64,000 nucleotides of DNA from Heliocidaris tuberculata (Eukaryota; Echinodermata; Echinoidea; Camarodonta; Echinometridae), in NCBI GenBank assembly GCA_025618425.1, contig CM046847.1:14237468-14301467 (forward strand). The letters are read 5' to 3'. A program made the translations under genes and the position numbers. The notes beneath the pieces were generated by a model. The model did no database searches and had not been told where the DNA came from. It worked only from the letters and a program-made list of their open reading frames with translations. This document shows positions 1 through 12,816 of this stretch, one piece after another. Every line of letters begins with the position of its first letter. Position 1 is the stretch's first letter.

Positions 1-4
1 CAAG

Positions 5-221
5 ATGTGCCTATGGCTCATGGTCATTTATTACACCACAGACTCTGTAGGGGCACAGTACCCCAAGACTGATCCAAATGAAAAGAGTACTATCATTTGG
101 GGCGAGCTGCCTCCGGTCCCTAAGGCTACCAACACAACCACCTCTGGGTCCAGGCCTAGCACGTTGGCAACAATGGCAGAAGGGTTTGTGGACCTAGTCC
201 AGCCAGAAGGCTTGCCTCTCG
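5..221 (+). CDS. PROM1-like: Prominin exon 1 (start/signal region and N-terminal ectodomain)
   Basis: The frame from ATG at 5 encodes 72 residues plus one base and ends at the donor G|GTAAGT (intron from 222). The first residues (MCLWLMVIYY) are hydrophobic and followed by small residues and Gln, as in a short signal peptide. A sequon NTT lies at about 43. The stretch FVDLVQPEGLP (61-71) resembles the V-Q-P segment before the first helix of vertebrate prominins. Only four bases precede the ATG, so the exon may begin further upstream and this Met may be internal. Ends in phase 1. Confidence 0.8.
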
Positions 222-2762
222 GTAAGTATTTGAATGATTTAATCACTTTGCATTGTGAATTGCACTTACATGTACATGTACATATGTAGGTCTACATTTT
301 GCTGTAAATAATTTTACAAAGACAGCATGGAACAAAATTTTTTCATCAGTATTCTCACTGGTTGTCAGGAAAATTGATTGGAGAGATTGATTTCAAACAT
401 TATTGTAGAGCTAGAAGACAAACAATAAAGTTGCATGTAACTCTCAAAATGAAATTCCAGTATATTACAAATGACCTCCATGGTATTCCATATACATGTA
501 TCAGAGGACCTCTGTCCATAGTTCTGCTGCATCTATGAGAAATTGCAAGTTCTGGCACTGGCTCAGGGATTTGGGCACTTGCATCAGGGAGGTGGAAGAG
601 AGATCCACCTCCCAGCTTGCATGTTCATATGCCCATAGCCGTGCACTTCAATCAGGTTCTTGTGACAGGGCATAAATTGATAAATTGACGGCCAGGCCGT
701 CGATGCCCCTATAACTGGCCGAGATGCCTTCCAAAAAAATGATCAATTGACGGCCAAAAAGGCCTTGCCCTTTTTTTTCAAACTGGCCTTCGTGCCCTTT
801 TTCAGTGATTGATAATATGCTCTACATGTGAAGTATAAATATGTCAGATTTGTTTCATCTTAATGTCTATAAAATCCGTGCAAGCACGCGTTCGCTGTTG
901 ACTCACACCACTGATATTTCAGCTTGCCAAGCTGTAGAAGCGAGCACGAGAGCTAGCTACAATGTAGCACGAGAGAGGTACCTAGATGTAGCTACATGTA
1001 TTGTGTGTGTTTGCACGTACATGTACATGTATGTACATGTACATGTGTCAGATGTGTTTACAACGAGAAAGGGCGCGCTGGTATGTTTACGTCCCCCCCT
1101 TTTTTACGATATCGTGCATACTAGGGCTGCACGATATGGCGTAATGGGTTATTTGATTATCGTCAGCTGTCAGTTGCTTTGGGTAACAATAGTATGATTT
1201 TCAAAAGCAAGGAATTGCTTTACGGAAATTTTTTTTTTTAGGTGTATTTTTGTTGTTTTAAAGCTTAGTTTGATCCAATCTCGTTCAGTATATTTGTACC
1301 TGTGCCTGCACAAAAGCACAGCCTGTATTCGGGGAGCAAGGAAAATTCAAACTTCGTGGTACAGACTCATGAATAATAAATACCATCGTCACTGAGATAC
1401 TCAGGACTGCTTGTTGAATATTCATGAGTTTGCCTTCTGCTGTCAAAAACTTAATTTCTCGTATTGGCTTTCCGTTCCAGAGTATGTCTTTATGTCGAAA
1501 CTCCTTGAAAGTCATTATTTCTGGGAGTTGTTTCGGGTAACAATAGTATGATTTTCAAAAGCAAATAATTGCTTTACGGTAATTTTGTTTTTAGGGGTAT
1601 TTTTGTTGTTTTAAAGCTTAGTTTAAATTTGATCCAATCTCGTTCAGTATATTTGTACCTGTGCTTGCACGAAGCACAGCCTGTATTCTCCCCCTACATG
1701 TAGTTGTGCTAGTGGAATACATCATAACTTTGCTTGCATCTTTTTCTTTGTCAAAATATTTCACTGATCCTTCACGATCTCTTTCATGTTTTTTATGACA
1801 TTTTATTCCCCTAATCATTCTAAAACCCGTTAGTTTTTAGTTGGGTTTTTTTTTCTTTCTATCAAATCATAACAAAACTGGATGTATTATACATTGATAT
1901 TTTGACTGAACTTAAACATTAATTACGGTAAAAAAAAACAAAAAAAACAAAAACAAACAAACAAACAAACAAAACACACAACAAAAAACCAGAAAGTACA
2001 TTTTCATAAACTGTTTAGAAAATAATTGTTTTCATATACTTGATCAAAGAATACTCTGTAGTACTTCCGAGAGAAAAATTTTGTCTGTTCTCCCATTCCT
2101 CCCCCGAGATTAAAAAAAAAAAAATTAAAACTAAAGTCACACAAACATATGTACCCTGTTATCAGAGAGAGAGAGAGAGAGAGAGAGAGGAGGGGGGGGG
2201 GGTGGTTGGGGGAACAGTGCCCCCCACTTTTCCAAATACCCCCAAAGTGCCCTATTTATTTCTGAAAAATATGCCCCCTTTATCTGTAATAAGTGCCCTT
2301 TTTTTACTAAAATTTTCCTTGTCCTTTCTAATAAGTCCCATTTCCTCTTCTTTTTTCTCCTTCTGTTAAGTGCCCTTTTCAAATCTGATAAATGCCTAGT
2401 TATCTCTCTAAGTGCCTTTTTCCCTTCAATAAGAGCCACTTTTCATAGCTAATAATTTCCTCCTTTTCTCCTTTGATTAAGTGCATTTTTACTTCTGATA
2501 TGTGCCCATTTTCTGATAAACGACAGTAAGCAGTTTCCAGAGCCACAATAAAAATTAGTTAGATGATGCATGTACATGTAGGGTAATACCAATATCACAA
2601 AATGGTCCCTTTTTCAGATTTATGTTCACCCTTTGGAGGTGCCCCTTGTTCCCCCCAAAAGTGCCCTTTTTTGCTGGTGCCCCCCCCCCTGCCCATTATA
2701 CATACTCCCACACACGCTCATCCACACTCCCATGCACACACAAATACATATACAATATACAC

Positions 2763-2793
<31 letters not shown>

Positions 2794-3438
2794 AATACAA
2801 ATAATATGAATAGATGCTCATAGAACATAAAATATTGATTTAAAAATCAGAGCAAATAAACAAGGATAAACAAGGATAAACAAGGATAAAAGTCCACAAA
2901 TACTTAAGGCTGAATTGTAAGTTAAAATGTAGAATCTGTAGGCCTATGTGATACTGAAGCTGCACTTGGGGTGTTGTGGTACGGTGCTAGTTCTGCAGGT
3001 CAACTGCAGGGCATAAATTAATCGACGGCCATCGACGGCCAGGCCGTCGATGCCCCTATAACTGGCCGAGATGCCCTCCAAAAAAATGATCAATTCACGG
3101 CCAAAGAGGCCGTGCCCCTTTTTTTCAAACTGGCCGTCGTGCCCTTTTCCGTGATTGATAATATGCTCTACATATAAAGTACAAATATGTCAGATTTGTT
3201 TCATCTCGAAGTCTATAAAATCCGCGCAAACATGCGCTCGCTACATCGACTCACACCACGGATATTTCAGCTTGGCAAGCTGTAGAAGCGAGCACGAGAG
3301 CTAGCTACAATGTAGCACGAGAGAGGTACCTAGATGTAGCTATTGTGTGTGTGTATGTATATGTACATGTACATGTGTCAGATGTGTTTACAACGAGAAA
3401 GGGCGCACTGGTATGTTTACACCCCCCCCCCCCGTTTT

Positions 3439-3469
<31 letters not shown>

Positions 3470-4719
3470 GGTTGTTGTTGTTGACAATACGCGATATCGT
3501 GCATACTAGGGCTGCTCGATATGGCGTACTGGGTTATTCGATTATCGTCAGCTGTCAATATCGCCTATATAACGTCACCACCCAAAACAGTACATTTCCA
3601 GTCACCTAAAATATAGCACAACTAGAAACGGTTACCCACCCAGTCACAGACCATCACGATTCAAAAATAAATATCACATTGTATTAAACTGATTTTGAAA
3701 ATTCTGATTAATAGGAAAATAGAATTATATTTTTTCGAAAGACAACGAGATTTTTTTCATCGCTCGAAAAATGTGGTGGGGCGCAAGGAAGATTCAAACT
3801 TCGCGGTACAGACTCATGAATAATAAATACCTTCGTCACCTAGATACTCAGGGCTGCTTGTTGAATATTCATGACTTTCGCCCTCTGCTGTCAAAAACAT
3901 TATAATTTCTCATATTGGCTTTCCGTTCCGGAGTACGTCTTTATGTCGAAACTCCTCGAAAGTCATTATTTCTGGGAGTTGTTTTGGGTAACAATAGCAT
4001 GATTTTCAAAAGCAAAGAATTGCTTTATGGTATATTTGTTTTTTAGGTGTATTTTTGTTGCTTCAAAGCTTAGTTTGATCCAATCTCGTTCAGTATATTT
4101 GTACCTGTGCCTGCACAAAGCACAGCCTGTATTCGGGGTGCAAGGAAAATTCAAACTTCGCGGTACAGACTCATGAATAATAAATACCTTCGTCATCGAG
4201 ATACTCAGGGCTGCTTGTTGAATATTCATGAGTTTGCCTTCTGCTGTCAAAAACATTTCTCATATTGGCTTTCCGTTCCGGAGTACGTCTTTATGTCGAA
4301 ACTCCTTGAAAGTCATTATTTCTGGGAGTTGTTTTGGGTAACAATAGCATGATTTTCAAAAGCAAATAATTGCTTTACGGTAATTCTTTTTTTTTAGGGG
4401 TATTTTTGTTGTTTTAAAGCTTAGTTTGATCCAATCTCGTTCAGTATTTGTACCTGTGCCTGCACGAAACACAACCTGTATTCGCCCCCTAGTCGTGCTA
4501 GTGGACTACATCGTGACTTTGCTTGCGTCTTTTTCTTTGTCAAAATATTTCACTGATCCTCCACGATATCTTTCATGTTTTTTAATGACATTTTATTCCC
4601 CTAATCATTCTAAAACCCGTTAGTTTATAGTTGTTTTTTTCTTTCTATCAAATCATAACAAAACCGGATGCATTATACATTGATATTTTGACTGAACTTA
4701 AACATTAATTACGGTAAAA

Positions 4720-4754
<35 letters not shown>

Positions 4755-5554
4755 GAAAGTACATTTTCATAAACTGTTTAGAAAATAATTATTTTTTCAT
4801 ATACTTCATCAAAGAATACTCTGTAGAACTTCCGAGAGAAAAATTTTGTCTGTTCTCCCATTCCTCCCCGAGATAAAAAAAAAAGAAAAAGAGTAAAACT
4901 AAAGTCACACAAACATATGTACCCCGTTATCAGAGAGAGAGGGGGGGAGGGGTGGTGGTAGGGGGAACAGTGCCCCCCCCCCCCACTTTTCCAAATACCC
5001 CCAAAGTGCCCTATTTATTTCTGAAAAATATGCCCCCTTTATCTTTCATAAGTGCCCTTTTTTACTAAAATTTTCCTTGTCCTTTCTAATAAGTGCCCTT
5101 CGCCCTTCCCCCTTTTTTTTCTCCTTCTGATAAGTGCCCCTTTCCAGATCTGATAAATGCCTAATTATCTAAGCGCCCTTTTCCCTTCGATAAGTACCAC
5201 TTTTCAGAGCTGATAATTTCCTACTTTTCTCTCTAATATGTGCCCTTTCTCCTTTGATTAAGTGCATTTTTACTTCTGATATGTGCCCATTTTCTGATAA
5301 ACGACAGTAAGCACTTTCCAGAGCCACAATAAAAATTAGTTAGATGATGCATGTAGGGTAATACCAATATCACAAAATGGTCCTTTTTTCAGATTTATGT
5401 TCACCCTTTGGAGGTGCCCCTTGTTCACCCCCCAAAAAGTGCCCTTTTTTGCTGGTGCCCCCCCCCTTTAAAAGACGCTCTGCCGCCCCTGCCCATTATA
5501 CATACTCCCACACACCCTCATCCACACACCCATGCACACAAAAATATGCATACG

Positions 5555-5589
<35 letters not shown>

Positions 5590-8500
5590 AATGATATGAA
5601 TAGATGCTCATACATGTAGAACATAAAATATTGATTTAAAAATCAGAGCAAATAAACAAGGATAAAAGTTAAGGCTGAATTGTTAGTTAAAATGTGAGAA
5701 TGATCTGTATGTGATATTGAAGCTGCACTTGGGGTGTTGTGGTACTGTGCTAGTTCTGCAGGTCAACTGTTACAGTACATCCTCATCATTCTGTTCAATA
5801 AATTACATTTAGATTATAAAATTATTCTGTTTAGTGCACATACATGTATGAGGATCATATTAAAAAAAAACAGTCACAATAATAAAGTAATTGAAAGTCA
5901 AGTGGCAATTCTACTAGTATTGTAATACATGTACTAGACTTGTGTAATGGGACATTGAACACGCACATTTTAATATAATTACACACATCTAAAAAAAAAT
6001 GTATGCAGAAAAAATTTTGGCCTTCGATGCCCTTTTTATAAAATGATTTTGGCCTTGGTGCCCTTTGTAGTGGCCTTGGTGCCCTTAAAATTATGAAGCA
6101 TTTAAGGCCAAAGTGGCCTTGCCCTTAAAATGACGAAATTTAAGGCCTGCAACTGTTACAGTACATCCTCATCATTCTGTTCAATAAATTGCATTTAAAT
6201 TATAAAATTATTCTGTTTAGTGCACCTATGAGGATCATATTGAAAAAAAACAGTCACAATAATAATTACTTAGTAATGGAAAGTCAAGTGGCATTTCTAC
6301 TAGTACATGTAATACTAGACTTGTGTAATGGGACATTGAACACGCACATTTTAATATAATTACACACATCTAAAAAAAAAAGTGTGCAGAAAAAATTTTG
6401 GCCTTCGATGCCCTTGTTGTAAAATGATTTTGGCCTTGGTGCCCTTTGTAGGGGCCTTGGTGCCCTTAAAATTATTAAGCATTTAAGGCCAAAGTGGCCT
6501 TGCCCTTAAAATGACGAAATTTAAGGCCTGCTGTGATGTTTTTATATTTTGAGAAAAATGGACTTAAAATAATTTGTATTTGTGTATCCTGCTGTAGATT
6601 GGCAACTTAGATCATTATACAGTGTAGTGTGATTTGACAATTATTTACATGTATGACTTCAAGGAGATGTGTTTATGAAAGTTATATTTCCTTAGGGGTG
6701 ATTAAAAGGAATGCTCCTTTATTTTAAAACTAAACTCTTTAAGAATATATTTCCAGACATATTTTTGAGCTGACTGCCTGATTGTTATTATTATAATTTT
6801 TTGTTATTATCATAATGAAGCCATACAATTTTCACCTCTAAAATGATGCTACACACAATCTATTTGTAGATAATATTGAATATCAGGCGATTCAGAATGA
6901 CATGTACATGTAGGCCTGCTTTGAAAGCTTAGACTTGAGTGATTATTCTATAGATGAGTGTTCAGTTCTTTTCAAGTGAATTAAGAGGAGACAAAGAAAT
7001 ACATAGGCAAAATAGAAGAGAGAAAACGAAAGAAAGAAAAACAAAGAAATTCATTAGGAATTATAAGAGGAAACAAAGAAATGCATAAACAAAAATAGAA
7101 GAGAGAAGATGAAAGAAGGAAAAACAAAGATATTGTAAGAGAAAAACAAACAAAAGAAAAGTAAAACAGTTTGGGAAGGCTTGCCAATTAACCACGTTTG
7201 TGACGTTATTCTATTCCCGTCTGTGATCCGCAAGCCGGGTCGAACTCGCCAATTCAGTACATGTATAAACGCGATCACAGTTGTCCTCCCGTGGGAGCTT
7301 GAGGCGGGTTCGACACGAGAGTCGTGTCGAACCCGAGAGCGGGATCAATGTGTAAACGAGGTATATGTTATCCCTTATTTTCTTCATGCTGCTTAACCTT
7401 TAACCCATAGAAGGTCAGGTAAAGCATTTTGAGGTTAACTTTATATGTTCTCGCAGTACACAAATTATTCTTTTAGGTTTTTCTGCATGAAAGTGAAGTT
7501 TTACATTTCATGACATGTAGTATGTGCATGTAGTCCCAAGAAAATTACAAGAAGATGTCTTTTGTTTTCTTATGTTTTGTTACGTTCTTCTCTTGGAGGG
7601 ATCAAATGATCTAAAGTATACTTTTTAAAATCTCGAGAGCTGTTTATCTCCTCAACTATTCATGCCATCAATCTTTCCCGGCTTGTTATCTCCTGACAAG
7701 TTCTAAACATGTTCATACAATGGCTGAAGTACATGGAATTTCATTGTACATGTAATTCAATCTGACATTTCTTATCAAATTCACAAACAATTCAACACTT
7801 TCCACCTGACTTGTAATCATTCCTTCTGTTCAGTTTCAGTTTAAAGACCCTTTTTCCTTCAATTTTCCAATATAAGTAATAATGAATTACAAAGTAATAA
7901 ATGAAAAAAAATAATGTGCATGTATTTTTAACAGATCCTTACTGATTTTATGAATAATTCACTACTTTCCAACCGCCTCTGTCATGATAACTTAATCTGT
8001 TTCCACTTTGCACTGATTGAAAAAATGATAATATTGATATAAAAAATGCATAAATTTCTTGTTGCTATGGTTGCAGGATTTCTAGGTTATGTTAAGTGCA
8101 AGCTCTCAGAAAGAAGATTATCAAAGGGAAGGTTGAATTCTGTTAAAGGTGAAAAATAATTTGTGAGCTTTCTCAATTTATTTTATGTCAGTTAGGAAGA
8201 ACATCATAGTAGAAAAATCCCCTGAAAAGGATTGCTTTTTAAATGCCCTCATATTCGAAATATGACTAGAAATAGCTGAAATGTTCGGGCTGAACATCCA
8301 TGGCACTTGGTTGTGTATAGTCCCACTCCCATATACCCATTTCTGTATGCAGTACATGTACTTTGGGATGAGATTGGGTCGATTTCTTATCTACATGTAC
8401 ATGTATTTTGATGATTCCAAAACAACACAGTATAAAACAAGTCTTACAAAAAATGTACATGTACATGTATGTACATGTAGACATGGTCAACCTTTCCCAA

Positions 8501-11500
8501 TTGCTTTGAGATAGTTTCTTTCACAATGTAATTGCATGACCAGAGCCCCGTCTTGTAAGGAGTTGTGATTGATTGCAAATAATTTGCAATTGATATCAAT
8601 CGCAACTCTGTAATTAAGAGATAGGAGATTGGAAAGTTGTGATTGATTGGAGGACTTGCGATCGATTCGAATCAATCGCAACTCTTTATAAGACGGGACC
8701 CTGGACTCAACTTTATCTTTAATTGGTAAAATTGTGATTTTTGAGCAATTTTATTATTTTTACAATGTTTTTTCAATCTGAAGTCCATGCTCGAGGCAAT
8801 GAAACAATAATAATAATAATAATAATAGTGGCTTCTTAAGCACTTACAAGTACATGTAGGTCCGTCAAGCAAGTGAATAATATATCATGGGATGAGTCAA
8901 CTGAAATTCTTTTGATCGAAAGGAAATATCTTGATACGTAACACTGGCCTGTATGGAAATGGTTGTGATAATTGCATCATCATCATTTCATTCTTGAGCT
9001 GCTTCTCAAAATTGTTTCAGTGAAATTGCAGAAGTATTAACACCTGGTTCCCTCTCATCTCTCACTCTGAATTTCCCGTTTGGTTAATTTGTTTGGGGAG
9101 CAATGACTGGGCCCAGCGTTTACTGTCACTGTTATGTCAAATCATCCTTCCTTTCTATTTCAAACATTTGCTTCATGGTTGAAGCCCATGAGCTTCTTAT
9201 GCTTTTCACACTTGATTTTTGTAGCATGTTTACATGTATCCTTAAAGGGCAATCCAACCTTGGTGATAACATGATTTGTGTGAAAGCAGATAAATCAGAG
9301 AAGCAGATTGGTGAATGCTTGAAAGAAATCCATCAATAAATAAGAAAGTTTTGGATGTTTGCAAAATGAGATCACACTAAAGCAATGCTAATTTCAAATT
9401 CGCAATTTGGTGAGTCGATTGTGACATGTATACTGGTGGTCAACTGTCCTGTTTTTCGCACACTAAAATATCACTAATTTGTAGTTTTCTCTTTTCCCTC
9501 GGGGCAGCACTCAAAATATATTGTTATAAGTCCTAATAAAAGAAAAAGATCCTGCTGAGTATTACATTAAAAAAAAAGAAGACATTTTAATATTTTTTTG
9601 TGTTGGAGCAAATGGGGGAGTTGACCGCCACAGTCCGCCACTATATACTGTATACATCACAGTGAAATTACCAATTCTGCCACTTTAAAATTCCATATAG
9701 TGATTACAACTTTCAAAAATTCTTAACTTTCTTATTGCTTGTCCGATTTCGTTCTAACTTTCACCAATCTGCTTCTCTGATTTTTCTCTGTTTCTTTCAG
9801 AACAAGTTAACATTAAGGTCGGATTTTCCTTTAACCCCGGTTTATTCATGTTACCTACATGTATCTCACTTTAGTTTTTAGACCAATATTATTTTGCATA
9901 ACCCGGTTTAAAAAATTCTTGCTATTAACTCTGGCCTGATTAGACATGGCAAGTTGTGTTCATTGTAATCCTTTACACTGGTCTGTTTTGATTTCTAGAG
10001 TTAAAAAAAAAATGACAAAAAACAAAAAACAACAAAAAACACTGAATTCATGATTTTTATAAACCTCATCTTCTGTACTTCCTCAGATTATTCTGTAATT
10101 CCTCAGATTCTTCTTTAAAAGTCAAAGAAAAAATATAAAGTAATGACAGAAACAGATTGTAAAAGGGAAATTGGGAATTAATTTTAATTTGCCCTATATG
10201 ATTTAAAACAAGTCTTGGTGATTACAGAATACATATACTGGTTGCTTTCTAAAAAAAAAATATGCTAATTGGAAAAAACAGTACTATCACTGATACAAAT
10301 ATTCATACATCAGTATGGTTGCTCTTCAAATAAAATTAGGCAATTGGGCAAAAAGTATGAGTATGATCATATAAATATTGAATAAAGATAGAAGTATTTT
10401 GATCAACTTACAATTCCTCAGTTATATCATAATAGGAATTTGCAAAAGTTGTGTGTACATGAATCAGTACATATAATGTGCATGTTTATGCTGTGAATTG
10501 TGCAAGAACAAGGGCTCTCACTCCCCCCTCTATACTTCAAACATTGTTAATGTTACAGTTACCATTTGAAAGGAAATGTAATTCAATTCAATTCAAAAAT
10601 GGTTACATGCATATTTCATTAAAAATATATATATATATTTCTAAGTTCTAACTAAGAGTCACAATCTATATTTCACAAAAGAATAATTAGAATTACATGT
10701 ACATGTACATCTTTAAGATTGAAAGGAGATGTGATATTTATTATATTTTAATTATTATCAATTTTGTATTTACCCCCTTTTGGGGGGGGGGTTGGTGATA
10801 CATGTAGGATAAAAGTGGGATGAGTTAGGGATACTTGTGTGTCTTCTGTTGATATGACTGAATTCTTCTTGTTGAATGTCATCTCTCTTTCTCTCTCTCT
10901 TTTGTTTATAATCTGAGTTGAGTATCTACAATTCAAAAGTGAAAAGTATAAATTTACAATATATTACATTGTATCTTCCTAGGTTTGATAAGAGTTAAAA
11001 AGGGACATGCACTTGTGTTTCTAACATGTAACAGTGTGGGTACAAGCCCATGTCATGCACACATTGAACAGCCATTAATGTTTACCAAGGATGCTAGAGC
11101 AGCATTATGTGCCTGCACAGCCTGCAAATTGACCACACCCTACTTTACTGGCTATTCATCATTACATGTACATGTAGGTCCATCTCACGCTGTGTCAATT
11201 TTTATCTGAAGCTTTTAGAGAGAAGTATAATGTACATGTACCTGCATCTTGTTAATCCCGATGAATAATAAATGACTGTGAGAAATGTGACAATCTATAG
11301 AAACATAGTCTGTACATGGAAAAGAAATGAGTGTATTGATGCAGATTTATGTGATCACATAGTGTAGGCTTTTCACTGTTGAGTAAAGAGCACTTATGTA
11401 CATGTAGCTGATTGAAATATCCAGGAATATGGAAATATTTGTTTGAATGGCTGAAATATTTTCGTCAAATCTGTTTCCAGTATCCAATACTCAATCTCTT

Positions 11501-12762
11501 AACACTTCCATTTTACAAAAATATATTTTTATATAGTTGTAGCCTGTGATGATTATGCCTATGTACTTACATGTAGATATAATATGTGTAATATCTAATG
11601 TCAAGATTATTCCCATTGACAGTACAAATTGCCTGGGTCACATAACTCACAAACAATTTTTCCAAGTCATTACTAATTTCAAAACAGACATAAGTTTCAT
11701 TCCTGTGTACATGTAATTAGTCACACCTGGATGAGTGGAATCTTAGATTGAGAGATAAAGTTGAGTTCTGGTCATATTAGATTGTGAAAAAAACAGAATC
11801 AAAGCAATTGGGAAGGTTGATCATATCTACATGTACATAATAATTGGTGTACATGTATGCTGTGAAGTTTTGGAATCATCAAAATGATAAGAAATAGGGA
11901 CTGCACCCACATGTGGGATGAAAGTTTTGCCCGAACGCTTCAGCTACAGTACTTTTCTTCATATTTCGAATATTATGGCATTTGAAGAGCAATCCTTTTC
12001 AGGGGAAAATTTGTACTATGGTGTTTTTCCAAACTGACATAAAAGGAATGAGAAAGCTCACAAATTATTTTTCATGTTTCCCAGTCCCTCCCTTCTCTTT
12101 AAGAACGTGTCAGTGCCCTAAGTGTGGTTACAGAATATACATGTACACATACTTTGTCTTGATAGTTTAGGAATAAGTTTGTAAACTGTGTGATTATGTT
12201 AAGATATATACTGTATGTGTGTGTATATATATATATACATATACATAATTCCTACTTACATGTAAGGCGATTTTTTTTGGCGAAATATTCGACGGAAGGG
12301 GGAAGCTGCCGTTAAGTCGAATTTTTCAATTCGCCTTAACGTTTTCGGCACTGTTTTTTCCCATTTCCGTAGGGGTAGGAGGCATTCTATCAATATAAAC
12401 ATAGAGGGTGCCAAATTACTTATATTACTACAAAGTTTCGTTCGGTAGGGAGAACTCATTTTCGTATAATATAATGTGGAAAATCTATATATGTATCACT
12501 CCTGGGTATATAACATCCTAAGTTGGACTTAGGGCGATGTCTGTTTTTCTTGATTATATCAATAGTTTGGGGATTTACTAAAAATACCTTATCACACACA
12601 AAAGGTAGTTATTATACAATTCTTTTTGCCATAAATGCAAATTGAATCAAATTAATTCTGAACATATACTAACATTTTGAATCCATTAATTCTCCGTAAT
12701 GTCATTTTGCGCTGATATACGTATATAATATAAAAAAAAAAAATTCGCCTTTCAGTTGAATC

Positions 12763-12816
<54 letters not shown>

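Larger units (their letters stand above)
668..3008. repeat. Large tandem duplication, unit A (~2.34 kb)
   Basis: The block starts at GGGCATAAATT followed by the palindromic GGCCAGGCCGTCGATGCCC, and is repeated as unit B from 3009. Shared landmarks in the same order are the ATGTCAGATTTGTTTCAT segment (841 and 3187), the GGGTAACAATAG module, poly-A, a (GA)n/G tract, TGCCC-rich minisatellite repeats (about 2215-2530), a (CA)n run and the tail CTTGGGGTGTTGTGGTAC. The function is unknown and it could be a non-autonomous mobile element. The internal ORFs are not conserved in frame between the two units and I treat them as non-coding. Confidence 0.8.

Noticed and set aside
2040..2439. ORFs of about 100 codons over the TGCCC minisatellite
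   Set aside because: They cross GA/G microsatellites and are not conserved in frame in the duplicated unit near 4800-5200.
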